Part shown: positions 51,164 through 58,740 of the stretch, piece by piece
How the letters are laid out: every line of letters starts with the position of its first letter
How positions within the stretch are numbered: the stretch's first letter is position 1
Origin: Pseudomonas sp. Irchel 3E13
Lineage (GTDB): Bacteria > Pseudomonadota > Gammaproteobacteria > Pseudomonadales > Pseudomonadaceae
Assembly: GCF_900187455.1 (NCBI RefSeq)
Contig: NZ_FYDX01000001.1
Coordinates: 62,001 to 126,000, forward strand
Direction of reading: 5' to 3'
Length of the DNA: 64,000 nucleotides
The notes under the pieces: generated by a model
Databases searched by the model: none
What the model was told of the DNA's origin: nothing
What the model saw: only the letters and a program-made list of their open reading frames with translations
Position numbers and translations under genes: made by a program

Positions 51164-51844
51164 ATGCCTGACCACAACCCCGAATCCCTGATCCTCTCCA
51201 GTTGGCAAACCAACGCCGAACCCTGGATCACCGCCGTGCGCGAAGCGCGGATCGAAAGCCGCCGGCTGGCCACCGACCACGCGATGTTAAGCGCCATCGA
51301 TGCGCGGCGGCCACGACGTGTTCTCGATCTTGGCTGTGGCGAGGGCTGGCTGTGCCGTGCGTTGCGCGGCTGGGGCATCGCGACCTGGGGTGTGGACGCC
51401 ACGGCGGGCCTGATCGAAGCCGCCCGGATCAGCGATCCCGAGGGTGACTACGAATGCCTCGACTATGCGGCGTTCAGCCAGCAGACGCCGCACCGTCAGG
51501 TCGATCTGATCGCCTGCAATTTCTCGCTGTTCGGCGCCGAGGAACTGCAGCGGTTGCTGGCGGCGTTGCCGGCGTGGCTGGAGCGTCCGGGCCATCTGCT
51601 GATCCAGACATTGCACCCCCACGTGGCCTGTGGCGATGAGCCTTATGTCGACGGCTGGCGCGCGGGTTCATGGGCAGGCTTTGACGCGGCGTTCCGTGAC
51701 CCGGCGCCCTGGTATTTCCGCACGCTGGAAAGCTGGGTGACGCTGCTGCACGCCAGCGGATTGCGCCTCGACGCCATCATCGAACCGCCACACCCGCTTA
51801 CCGGCAAGCCGGCCTCGCTGCTACTCGCCGCGCGCGCTGCCTGA
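51164..51844 (+). CDS. Class I SAM-dependent methyltransferase
   Basis: 226 residues. Motif I is RRVLDLGCGEGWLCRALRGWG, with the acidic motif II loop in WGVDATAGLIEAAR. The remaining fold fits a UbiE/Tehb-like small-molecule methyltransferase. The acceptor is unknown. It converges with the cupin gene, overlapping by 24 bases at the 3' ends. Confidence 0.9.
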   Translation: MPDHNPESLILSSWQTNAEPWITAVREARIESRRLATDHAMLSAIDARRPRRVLDLGCGEGWLCRALRGWGIATWGVDATAGLIEAARISDPEGDYECLDYAAFSQQTPHRQVDLIACNFSLFGAEELQRLLAALPAWLERPGHLLIQTLHPHVACGDEPYVDGWRAGSWAGFDAAFRDPAPWYFRTLESWVTLLHASGLRLDAIIEPPHPLTGKPASLLLAARAA

Positions 51845-52384
51845 GGCTTTCCAGGCCACCATCAGCGGACCGTCCCGGCCGGCTACCGGGTCGGCCAGCG
51901 GCAGCGCAACACGGGCGATGCGTGCTTTCGAATCGGCATGGCTGGCGCTGCCGGGGCGCTGGATATCGTAGTCTTCCTGTCCGCGCGGATACGCCCCCAC
52001 CACCAGGAAATCCCGGCTGCTTTCGACACAGCGGTGGCCGGTTCCGGCCGGCAACACCAGGACATCGCCGACGGCAATGCTCAGGGTCTGCCCGGACTGC
52101 CCGCCCAAGGTCACCCGCGCCTCGCCACGAACCACGGCCAGCGCTTCATGGGCGGTGGAATGGTAGTGGTGATAGTCGAAAATGCCGGCACGCCACAGCG
52201 GCGTCCACTGGTTGCGGTTGAACAGCGCCTCGAACGCCGCCGCCATGTCGCTGCCGGGCTTGGACCGCAGGTGATAGCGAATGACCGGCAACGGGCTGTT
52301 GGGCGTGGCCCCGTCATCGTGGAAGTGCAACTGCCGCATGGTCTCGGCAACGTGTTGTAGATCGACGAAAAGCGCGTCGTTCAT
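51821..52384 (-). CDS. Cupin-domain protein (YjlB-like)
   Basis: 187 residues with cupin motif 1 (HYHSTAHEALAVVRGEARVTLGG) and motif 2 (GDVLVLPAGTGHRCV). Both His pairs for a metal are present. The length and the FHDDGATPNS opening fit the YjlB cupin family of unknown function. Its ATG is three bases from the exonuclease III stop, and it overlaps the methyltransferase gene by 24 bases. Confidence 0.9.
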   Translation of the reverse strand: MNDALFVDLQHVAETMRQLHFHDDGATPNSPLPVIRYHLRSKPGSDMAAAFEALFNRNQWTPLWRAGIFDYHHYHSTAHEALAVVRGEARVTLGGQSGQTLSIAVGDVLVLPAGTGHRCVESSRDFLVVGAYPRGQEDYDIQRPGSASHADSKARIARVALPLADPVAGRDGPLMVAWKASGSARGE

Positions 52385-52387
52385 CAG

Positions 52388-53188
52388 TCAGTCCTCTCGG
52401 GCCTTGCGCTTGCGCGGGCCCAGTTCGATCCAGGCTGGAGCGTGGTCGCTGGCCTTGGTTTCATTGCGCACCCAGGCATCGACGCCGCCGTTTTTCAGGT
52501 ACGGGGCCAAGGCCGGGTTGAGCAGCAGGTGGTCGATGCGCAGGCCGGAGTTTTTCGGCCAGTGCTCGCGGAAATAGTCCCAGAAGGTGTACAGGCGTTG
52601 GTCCGGATACAGGTGGCGCAGCGCGTCGGTCCAGCCCTGGTCGAGCAGGCGCTGGTAGCAAGCGCGGCTTTCCGGCTGCAGCAGCGCGTCCTTGAGCCAG
52701 GAGCGCGGGTTATAGATGTCGAAATCAGTGGGCACCACGTTGTAGTCGCCGGCCAGTACCACCGGATGGTCGCTGTCCAGCAGCACCTGGGCGTGTTCGA
52801 TCAGGCGTTCGAACCAGGCCAGTTTGTAGTCGAACTTGGGGCCGGGTTGCGGATTGCCATTGGGCAGGTACAGGCACGCCACCACCACACCGTGGGCCGC
52901 GGCCTCCAGGTAGCGGCTCTGGCCGTCGTCTTCCATACCGGGCAGGCCGCGGCGGATTTCCAGCGGCTCGGCATCGCGAGCCAGGATCGCCACGCCATTC
53001 CAGGCCGCCTGGCCGTGATAGAGGCTGCCGTAGCCGGCGTCGGCAAGTTGCTCGCTGGGAAAGTCCTGCGCTTTCAATTCCTGCAGGCAGGCGATGTCCG
53101 GCTGTTCGCGCTCCAGCCAGGCCAGCAGGTTGGGCAGGCGGGCGCGGATGCCGTTGATGTTGAAGGTGGCAATCTTCAGCGCCTTCAT
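52388..53188 (-). CDS. xthA: Exodeoxyribonuclease III
   Basis: 266 residues, the family length. The nuclease core is complete: IATFNINGIRARLPNLLAWL, CLQELKAQD (metal Glu), AGDYNVVPTDFDIYNP, LRIDHLLLNP and ASDHAPAWIELG (catalytic His). It is an AP endonuclease and 3'-5' exonuclease of base-excision repair. The start at 53188 is chosen because an upstream extension to 53275 is arginine- and proline-rich shadow sequence. The preceding gene's stop overlaps this ATG by two bases, implying coupled translation. Confidence 0.95.
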   Translation of the reverse strand: MKALKIATFNINGIRARLPNLLAWLEREQPDIACLQELKAQDFPSEQLADAGYGSLYHGQAAWNGVAILARDAEPLEIRRGLPGMEDDGQSRYLEAAAHGVVVACLYLPNGNPQPGPKFDYKLAWFERLIEHAQVLLDSDHPVVLAGDYNVVPTDFDIYNPRSWLKDALLQPESRACYQRLLDQGWTDALRHLYPDQRLYTFWDYFREHWPKNSGLRIDHLLLNPALAPYLKNGGVDAWVRNETKASDHAPAWIELGPRKRKARED

Positions 53189-53427
53189 GCGTCGGGGTCC
53201 GCGACACGGCTGTCCACCGCGTCTTCCAGCGCGCGGGCGTGGCCGCCCTCGGCAAGGGCTTTCAGCGCCTGGCATTCGTCCCGATCCACCACGCCGCTGG
53301 CCAGCAACTCATCGGCGCCGCGCAACAGGCTGGCGTGCCAGGCATCCGGCGAGTCGAGGCGGTAACCGTCGTCCGTCAGCATCGCGTGCCAGGCGTTGAG
53401 TTCGGGGCGTTGCGCGGTGTCGTTCAT
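53185..53427 (-). CDS. Small conserved protein coupled to xthA
   Basis: 80 residues, acidic, with no recognised domain. Its TGA overlaps the xthA ATG (53185-53188), an arrangement that suggests translational coupling. The sequence reads as a helical small protein (SLLRGADELLASGVVDRDECQALKAL). The function is unknown; pairing with a repair nuclease is an interesting guilt-by-association. Confidence 0.75.
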   Translation of the reverse strand: MNDTAQRPELNAWHAMLTDDGYRLDSPDAWHASLLRGADELLASGVVDRDECQALKALAEGGHARALEDAVDSRVADPDA

Positions 53428-53602
53428 GGCCGTGAATCCTGTGGGTGCCTTTTAGTTCTGAGCGCCGCCGCGCCTAGGACGTTCAATCCGCTGCTCGCGG
53501 ATCGCTGCCCGCTGAAAAAACCAAACTTTTCTGCGGAGCCATGCCTCAACAGTAAGGCGGCGCGATCCGCCGTCTCACCGACTTCGCAGAGGACTGTCAT
53601 TC

Positions 53603-54163
53603 ATGAGTCACGCATTGCAAGGCAAGAAGATTCTGGTCATCACCTCGAACACCGGCATCGAGCGCGATGAACTGCTCAAACCACTGGAGGCCTTGCGCGC
53701 CGAAGGCGCAACCCTGGTCCACGGGTCGATCAAGGGCGGGAGCGTGCAGACCTTTCTCCACGACACCGAGAAAGACCGCACCGTCGAATCCGACACGCGG
53801 CTGGAAGGCCTGGACAGCAAGGATTTCGCGGCGCTGGTGATTCCAGGCGGCACGGTGAATGCCGATACCCTGCGCCAGGACCGCGATGCCCGGCGCCTGA
53901 TCAAGGAATTCGTCGGCGCCAACAAGGTGGTTGCGGCAATCTGCCATGGCCCATGGGCGCTGATCGACGCCGGCGTCGCCCGTGGCAAGACGCTGACGTC
54001 CTACCCCAGCGTCAGCATCGACCTGAAGAATGCCGGAGCGGAATGGGTGGATGCCGAGGTGAAACACTGCACGGCCAATGGCTGGACCCTGATTACCTCG
54101 CGCAAGCCGGATGACTTGCCGGCGTTCAATCAGGCGATTGTCGAAGCGTTGCGGGCGGGTTGA
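53603..54163 (+). CDS. DJ-1/PfpI-family glutamine-amidotransferase-like protein
   Basis: 186 residues. The nucleophile elbow is C114 in AAICHGPWALIDAG, with the family opening GKKILVITSNTGIE and the AALVIPGGTVNADTLR segment. PfpI/YhbO-type proteins act as general stress protein deglycases or chaperones. It is monocistronic with an upstream leader of about 175 bp. It converges with the PepSY gene. Confidence 0.92.
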   Translation: MSHALQGKKILVITSNTGIERDELLKPLEALRAEGATLVHGSIKGGSVQTFLHDTEKDRTVESDTRLEGLDSKDFAALVIPGGTVNADTLRQDRDARRLIKEFVGANKVVAAICHGPWALIDAGVARGKTLTSYPSVSIDLKNAGAEWVDAEVKHCTANGWTLITSRKPDDLPAFNQAIVEALRAG

Positions 54164-54168
54164 GGTTT

Positions 54169-54189
54169 CGGGGCCGCCTGGCGGCCCCG
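54169..54189. terminator. Bidirectional hairpin between PfpI and PepSY genes
   Basis: A perfect 9-bp stem CGGGGCCGC/GCGGCCCCG with a three-base loop lies in the 41-bp gap between two convergent genes, serving both strands. Confidence 0.65.
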
Positions 54190-54204
54190 GATACAGCGGC
54201 GGGA

Positions 54205-54474
54205 TCAGTGATCCATTTCATCCTTCACGATCTTGCCGGTGTGCGGATCGACCTTGAATTCATATTTCATACCGTCGGCCTTGGTGCCCTCGCCTTCCCA
54301 ATGGCCATCGTCGGCCTCGATCTTGGTGATCTGCGTGTAGCCGGCGGCCTTGAGGGTCGCGGAGGCCTGTTCCTGGGTGACTTTCCAGTCGGCACCCGGC
54401 TGGTCCGCCCAGGCCGGGGCCGCGAGCGCACCCACCAAGGCCAGGCCAGCGAACATCGAGGTGATAGGTTTCAT
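54205..54474 (-). CDS. Exported PepSY-domain protein
   Basis: 89 residues with a signal peptide ending PAWADQ (about residue 24) and a single PepSY domain (VTQEQASATLKAAGYTQITKIEADDGHWEGEGTK read in parts). Such small periplasmic proteins are common in Pseudomonas and often respond to cell-envelope stress. The function is unknown. Confidence 0.88.
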   Translation of the reverse strand: MKPITSMFAGLALVGALAAPAWADQPGADWKVTQEQASATLKAAGYTQITKIEADDGHWEGEGTKADGMKYEFKVDPHTGKIVKDEMDH

Positions 54475-54612
54475 TGCACTTCTCCTTGTTTTGCATGAAA
54501 GGTCCTGATTGGGACTGGTCCCCGGCGCCGAGGGTTCAAACGAATTCGCCGCAAGCCGGCTCGCGGCTTACACTGTGCGGCCTGTTTTACTCAGTCATCG
54601 CAAGAGATCCCC

Positions 54613-54993
54613 ATGGCCAATCAAGACATCACCTACATCCCCGACCCGGATGCGGACTCCATTTCCTCCGACGTAGCCGGTTTCGGCGGCATTCTGGTGT
54701 CCACCCAGATCCCGACCCGCGCCGACGGCAGCCTGGAACTGGGCGACATCACCGCCCAGAGCGAATGCACCCTGCAGGCGCTGAAAGTGGCCCTGGAAAA
54801 AGCCGGCAGCGGCATGGACCGCGTGCTGCATCTGACCATCTACCTGACCGACATGGCCGACCGCCCGGCGTTCAACGAGGTCTATCAGCGGTTCTTCAGC
54901 AAGCCGTGGCCGGTACGCGCAGCGGTGGGCGTGTCCGAGCTGGCAGTGGAAGGCATGCGGGTGGAAGTCACGGCGATGGCGGCCAAGGGCTGA
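54613..54993 (+). CDS. RidA-family imine/enamine deaminase
   Basis: 126 residues, full length. The family segments GFGGILVSTQIPTRADGSLELGDITAQSECTLQALKVAL (read in parts), RVLHLTIYLTDM, and the ending PVRAAVGVSELAVEGMRVEVTAMA are intact, including the arginine after PV that binds the substrate carboxylate. It hydrolyses reactive enamine/imine intermediates from amino-acid metabolism. AGAG precedes the ATG. Confidence 0.93.
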   Translation: MANQDITYIPDPDADSISSDVAGFGGILVSTQIPTRADGSLELGDITAQSECTLQALKVALEKAGSGMDRVLHLTIYLTDMADRPAFNEVYQRFFSKPWPVRAAVGVSELAVEGMRVEVTAMAAKG

Positions 54994-55007
54994 TTGCTCA
55001 GGTAAAT

Positions 55008-55030
55008 GGCCTCATCACAGCGATGAGGCC
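55008..55030 (+). terminator. Hairpin after ridA-like gene
   Basis: A perfect 9-bp stem GGCCTCATC/GATGAGGCC with a five-base loop lies 14 bases after the stop. It is not followed by a T-run, so it may mark the transcript end with Rho or protect it. Confidence 0.5.
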
Positions 55031-55149
55031 GGACCCGCCAACACGGTTGTCACTGCCCCGCAAAAACCACCGGGCAGCATTCGGGTGCCGGTCAGGCATT
55101 TCGCCGCTACAATGCGCGCCTTGACCGTGTTGAAGCCTAGAAAAACATC

Positions 55150-57141
55150 ATGTCCCTGCCCAAACATCACCTGGAATTGCTCAGCCCTGCCCGCGATGTC
55201 GCCATCGCCCGCGAGGCCATCCTGCATGGCGCCGATGCCGTGTACATCGGCGGCCCGAGCTTCGGCGCACGGCACAACGCCTGCAACGAGGTCAGCGAAA
55301 TCGCCGAACTGGTGGAATTCGCCCGGCGCTACCATGCGCGGATCTTCACCACCATCAACACCATCCTTCACGACAACGAGCTGGAACCTGCACGCAAGCT
55401 GATCCATCAGCTCTACGATGCCGGTGTCGATGCGCTGATCGTCCAGGACCTCGGCGTGATGGAGCTGGACATTCCGCCCATCGAGCTGCACGCCAGTACC
55501 CAGACCGACATCCGCACCCTCGGCCGCGCCAAGTTCCTCGACCAGGCGGGCTTCTCGCAACTGGTGCTGGCCCGCGAGCTGAACCTGCAGGAAATCCGTG
55601 CCATCGCCGACGAAACCGACGCGGCGATCGAGTTCTTCATCCACGGCGCGCTGTGCGTGGCCTTCTCCGGCCAGTGCAACATTTCCCACGCCCAGACCGG
55701 ACGCAGCGCCAACCGCGGCGACTGCTCCCAGGCGTGCCGCCTGCCGTACACCCTCAAGGATGAAAAAGGCGGCGTGATCGCCTACGAAAAACACCTGTTG
55801 TCGATGAAAGACAACAACCAGAGCGCCAACCTGCGCGACCTGGTGGACGCTGGCGTGCGCTCGTTCAAGATCGAGGGCCGCTACAAGGACATGGGCTATG
55901 TGAAAAACATCACCGCCTGGTACCGCCAGCGCCTGGATGACATCCTCGAAGACCGCCCGGACCTCGCCCGCGCCTCCAGCGGCCGCACCGCGCATTTCTT
56001 CGTCCCGGACCCGGACAAGACCTTCCACCGCGGCAGCACCGACTATTTCGTCAGCGAGCGCAAGATCGACATCGGCGCCTTCGACTCGCCGACTTTCACC
56101 GGCCTGCTGGTGGGTACGGTGGACAAGGTCGGCAAGCGCGACATGCAGGTCGTCACCCATGACCCGCTGTCCAACGGAGACGGCCTCAATGTCCTGGTCA
56201 AGCGTGAAGTGGTGGGTTTCCGCGCCAACATCGCCGAGCTCAAGGGCGAGTTCGAGGAAGACGGCGAGAAGCGCTACCGCTACCGCGTCGAGCCGAATGA
56301 AATGCCGGAAGGCCTGTTCAAGCTGCGGCCGAACCACCCGCTGAGTCGCAACCTCGACCACAACTGGCAACAGGCTTTGCAGAAGACCTCGGCCGAGCGC
56401 CGTATCGGCCTGTCGTGGGTCGCGCGCCTGCGCGAAGACCGCCTGCAACTGACCGCCATCAGCGAAGAAGGCGTTGCCGCCAGTGCCAACCTGGACGGTC
56501 CGTTCGGCGAAGCCAACAAGCCGCAACAGGCACTGGACCAACTGCACGACCTGCTCGGCCAGTTGGGCACCACCCAGTACCACGCCGACTCCATCGAACT
56601 GGACGCGCCACAGGCGTTCTTCATCCCCAACTCGCAGCTCAAGGCCCTGCGCCGCGAGGTCATCGAATCGCTGACCACCGCCCGCGTCGCCGCCCATCCA
56701 CGCGGTGGCCGCAAGGCCGAGACCACGCCGCCGCCGGTGTACCCCGAGGCGCACCTGTCGTTCCTGGCCAACGTCTACAACCAGAAGGCCCGTGATTTCT
56801 ATCACCGTCATGGGGTCAAGCTGATTGACGCGGCGTACGAGGCGCACGAGGAAACAGGCGAAGTGCCGGTGATGATCACCAAACACTGCCTGCGCTTCTC
56901 CTTCAACCTGTGCCCCAAACAGGCCAAAGGCGTGACCGGCGTGCGCACCAAGGTGGCACCGATGCAACTGGTGCATGGCGATGAAGTGCTGACCCTGAAA
57001 TTCGACTGCAAACCCTGCGAAATGCATGTGGTGGGCAAAATGAAGGGCCATATCCTCGACCTGCCGCAGCCCGGCAGCGCCATCGTCGGCCATATCAGCG
57101 CCGAAGACCTGCTCAAGACCATTCCTCGCGCGCCTCACTGA
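55150..57141 (+). CDS. rlhA: 23S rRNA C2501 hydroxylation protein RlhA (U32 peptidase family)
   Basis: 663 residues. It matches the long, ~650-residue E. coli RlhA/YdcP type and not the shorter TrhP (about 450). It has LELLSPARDVAIAREAILHGADAVYIGGP, the conserved ANRGDCSQACRLPY cysteines, GAGVRSFKIEGRYKDMGYVKN-like sequence, and the C-terminal cysteine domain with HCLRFSFNLCPKQA and FDCKPCEMHV. The peptidase family name is historical; it helps hydroxylate C2501 of 23S rRNA. It ends just before a strong hairpin. Confidence 0.95.
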   Translation: MSLPKHHLELLSPARDVAIAREAILHGADAVYIGGPSFGARHNACNEVSEIAELVEFARRYHARIFTTINTILHDNELEPARKLIHQLYDAGVDALIVQDLGVMELDIPPIELHASTQTDIRTLGRAKFLDQAGFSQLVLARELNLQEIRAIADETDAAIEFFIHGALCVAFSGQCNISHAQTGRSANRGDCSQACRLPYTLKDEKGGVIAYEKHLLSMKDNNQSANLRDLVDAGVRSFKIEGRYKDMGYVKNITAWYRQRLDDILEDRPDLARASSGRTAHFFVPDPDKTFHRGSTDYFVSERKIDIGAFDSPTFTGLLVGTVDKVGKRDMQVVTHDPLSNGDGLNVLVKREVVGFRANIAELKGEFEEDGEKRYRYRVEPNEMPEGLFKLRPNHPLSRNLDHNWQQALQKTSAERRIGLSWVARLREDRLQLTAISEEGVAASANLDGPFGEANKPQQALDQLHDLLGQLGTTQYHADSIELDAPQAFFIPNSQLKALRREVIESLTTARVAAHPRGGRKAETTPPPVYPEAHLSFLANVYNQKARDFYHRHGVKLIDAAYEAHEETGEVPVMITKHCLRFSFNLCPKQAKGVTGVRTKVAPMQLVHGDEVLTLKFDCKPCEMHVVGKMKGHILDLPQPGSAIVGHISAEDLLKTIPRAPH

Positions 57142-57591
57142 GGCCAGGGCTGGCATCGATGTTGCCTGCCTTGAATAATCCGTGAGCATTTCGGGACTGC
57201 GCCGCAGTCCCGAAAATCCCCCGCTTTCTCCTCTCCAGCCGACCACCGGCCGGTAGCGCTTTGCGCAACTTGTAGGAATTATTGATATTATCTGTAAGTC
57301 TTTTCGTACGCAGATCAGGGTTCCCCGCAGAAAAATCTGTCAGGCTAACCCTTAATTTCCATTCAACTTTATGGAATGCGGGCCGATGGAGAGATGAAAG
57401 GCCGGTCTAGAGCCATCACTGCGAATGCCAAGAATATGGCGCTTATTTTTCTGTCACGCCGACAACCGAAACGGCACGCAGCAAATAAACAAAATATTGA
57501 CACAATCATTTTGATATCACACCCTTACCCACTTGGAAGATCCGAACCTGCCCTTCTGTAGTCCAGATAGCCGTAGGCTGGAAGTACATAT
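57142..57591 (+). promoter_or_regulatory. Upstream region of the cellulose operon
   Basis: 450 bp without a credible gene. The left end holds the rlhA terminator hairpin. From about 57270 the sequence drops sharply in GC, with AT-rich patches (ATTGATATTATCTGTAAGTC, AAATAAACAAAATATTGACA, CATTTTGATATCAC). TTGACA at 57499-57504 is a candidate -35, but no well-spaced -10 was found. AT-rich, bent regions upstream of wss/bcs operons in Pseudomonas are targets of FleQ, AmrZ or H-NS-like MvaT proteins. That such proteins act here is inferred. Confidence 0.55.
57189..57215. terminator. Bidirectional-looking terminator after rlhA
   Basis: A perfect 12-bp inverted repeat TTTCGGGACTGC/GCAGTCCCGAAA with a three-base loop, starting 48 bases after the rlhA stop and flanked by short A/T tracts on both sides. 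Confidence 0.7.
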
Positions 57592-58740
57592 ATGAGTCAA
57601 GCAGACGATATTGGAAACCTGTTCCACCGCTTTGGGGCAAGTGCTGACAGCTACAAAGAAATCAACACCGAATTCGAATTCCTCGAACCGCTGCCGGTCG
57701 CTGTCGTCCCTGCGCCACCACCGACTGCCGCGCCTGCGCCGGCCAAGCCGGTGGCGATGAGCCTGGTCGAAACCAAGCGTCCGCCCGTCCTCGCCGCTCT
57801 GCCGGCGCCTGTGCTGACGGCACCCTCGGTAGACAGTAACGAAGACCTCTCGCCTGGCACTTCCCTGCGTGACCGCCTGGCCGTCGTGGCCCGTGATCGC
57901 CGCGCCGCCGCCGAGGAAAACAACCGCCGCGCCCTCGATAACGCCCTGCGCGCCCAGCCGCCACAGCGGCCCAAAGCCCATGTCATCGTCGTGATGTCCG
58001 CCAAGGGCGGCGTCGGCAAGACCACCACCGCGGCGTCCCTGGGCAAACTGCTCAAGCGCACCACCGGTCGCACCCTGGTGCTCGACCTGGACCCGCAGAA
58101 TGCCCTGCTCAGCCACTTCAACCTGCCCCGCTCCACGCCCGGTATCAATCAGGCGCGGCTGCAGGACGCCGGCTGGGATGGCATCCGCACCCTGACCGAA
58201 AACGGCATCGAATGCCTGCCTTTCGGCCCGAGCAACGCCGCCGATGTGCGCGCCTTCGACGCGCAACTGGCGGCCAATCCCGCGTGGTTGATGCAACACC
58301 TGGCCACTCTCGAACTGGGCGCCGACGACCTGCTGGTCATTGACACTGCGACCGGCGCCACGCCGTGGTTGCACCAAGTGCTTGGCGTTGCCAATCAGGT
58401 GATTGCCCTGACGCTCGCCGACGCCGCGTCCTATCGGGTGCTGGACAAACTGCAAGCCTGGCTGGCGCCGCTGCGCCCTGGCACCTGCGCCTTCCTCGTC
58501 AATCAGGTGGATGCCCAGCGTCCGCTGAGCCTGGACATGGCCGAAGTGCTGCGTCAGCAACTGGGCGACCGCTGGCTGGCCGCCCTGCCGCTGGACCACC
58601 AGCTCGACGAGGCCCTGGCCTACGAGTACGACCCCCTGCAACAACCGCTCGACAGTCCTGCCTGCCAGGTGCTGCGCGCGGTTGCCCATGATCTGGCTCA
58701 ACGAATCGAGCAGTACCGCGAAGAAACCAGCGCCTCATGA
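57592..58740 (+). CDS. wssA: BcsQ/WssA-like MinD-family ATPase with BcsP-like N-terminus
   Basis: 382 residues. Residues 1-24 (ADDIGNLFHRFGASADSYKEI) resemble the start of BcsP-type cellulose accessory proteins. A proline/alanine-rich linker of about 90 residues follows. Then comes a MinD/ParA ATPase domain with the deviant Walker A SAKGGVGKTTTAASL (around 138-150), LVLDLDPQNALLSHFNL and LLVIDTATGA. WssA/BcsQ proteins localise the cellulose synthase at the cell pole. The stop overlaps the bcsA start (ATGA), as is usual for the operon. Confidence 0.9.
   Translation: MSQADDIGNLFHRFGASADSYKEINTEFEFLEPLPVAVVPAPPPTAAPAPAKPVAMSLVETKRPPVLAALPAPVLTAPSVDSNEDLSPGTSLRDRLAVVARDRRAAAEENNRRALDNALRAQPPQRPKAHVIVVMSAKGGVGKTTTAASLGKLLKRTTGRTLVLDLDPQNALLSHFNLPRSTPGINQARLQDAGWDGIRTLTENGIECLPFGPSNAADVRAFDAQLAANPAWLMQHLATLELGADDLLVIDTATGATPWLHQVLGVANQVIALTLADAASYRVLDKLQAWLAPLRPGTCAFLVNQVDAQRPLSLDMAEVLRQQLGDRWLAALPLDHQLDEALAYEYDPLQQPLDSPACQVLRAVAHDLAQRIEQYREETSAS

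Noticed and set aside
55015..57246. A 743-codon minus-strand frame
   Set aside because: Antisense to rlhA; no ribosome site and no recognised domain.
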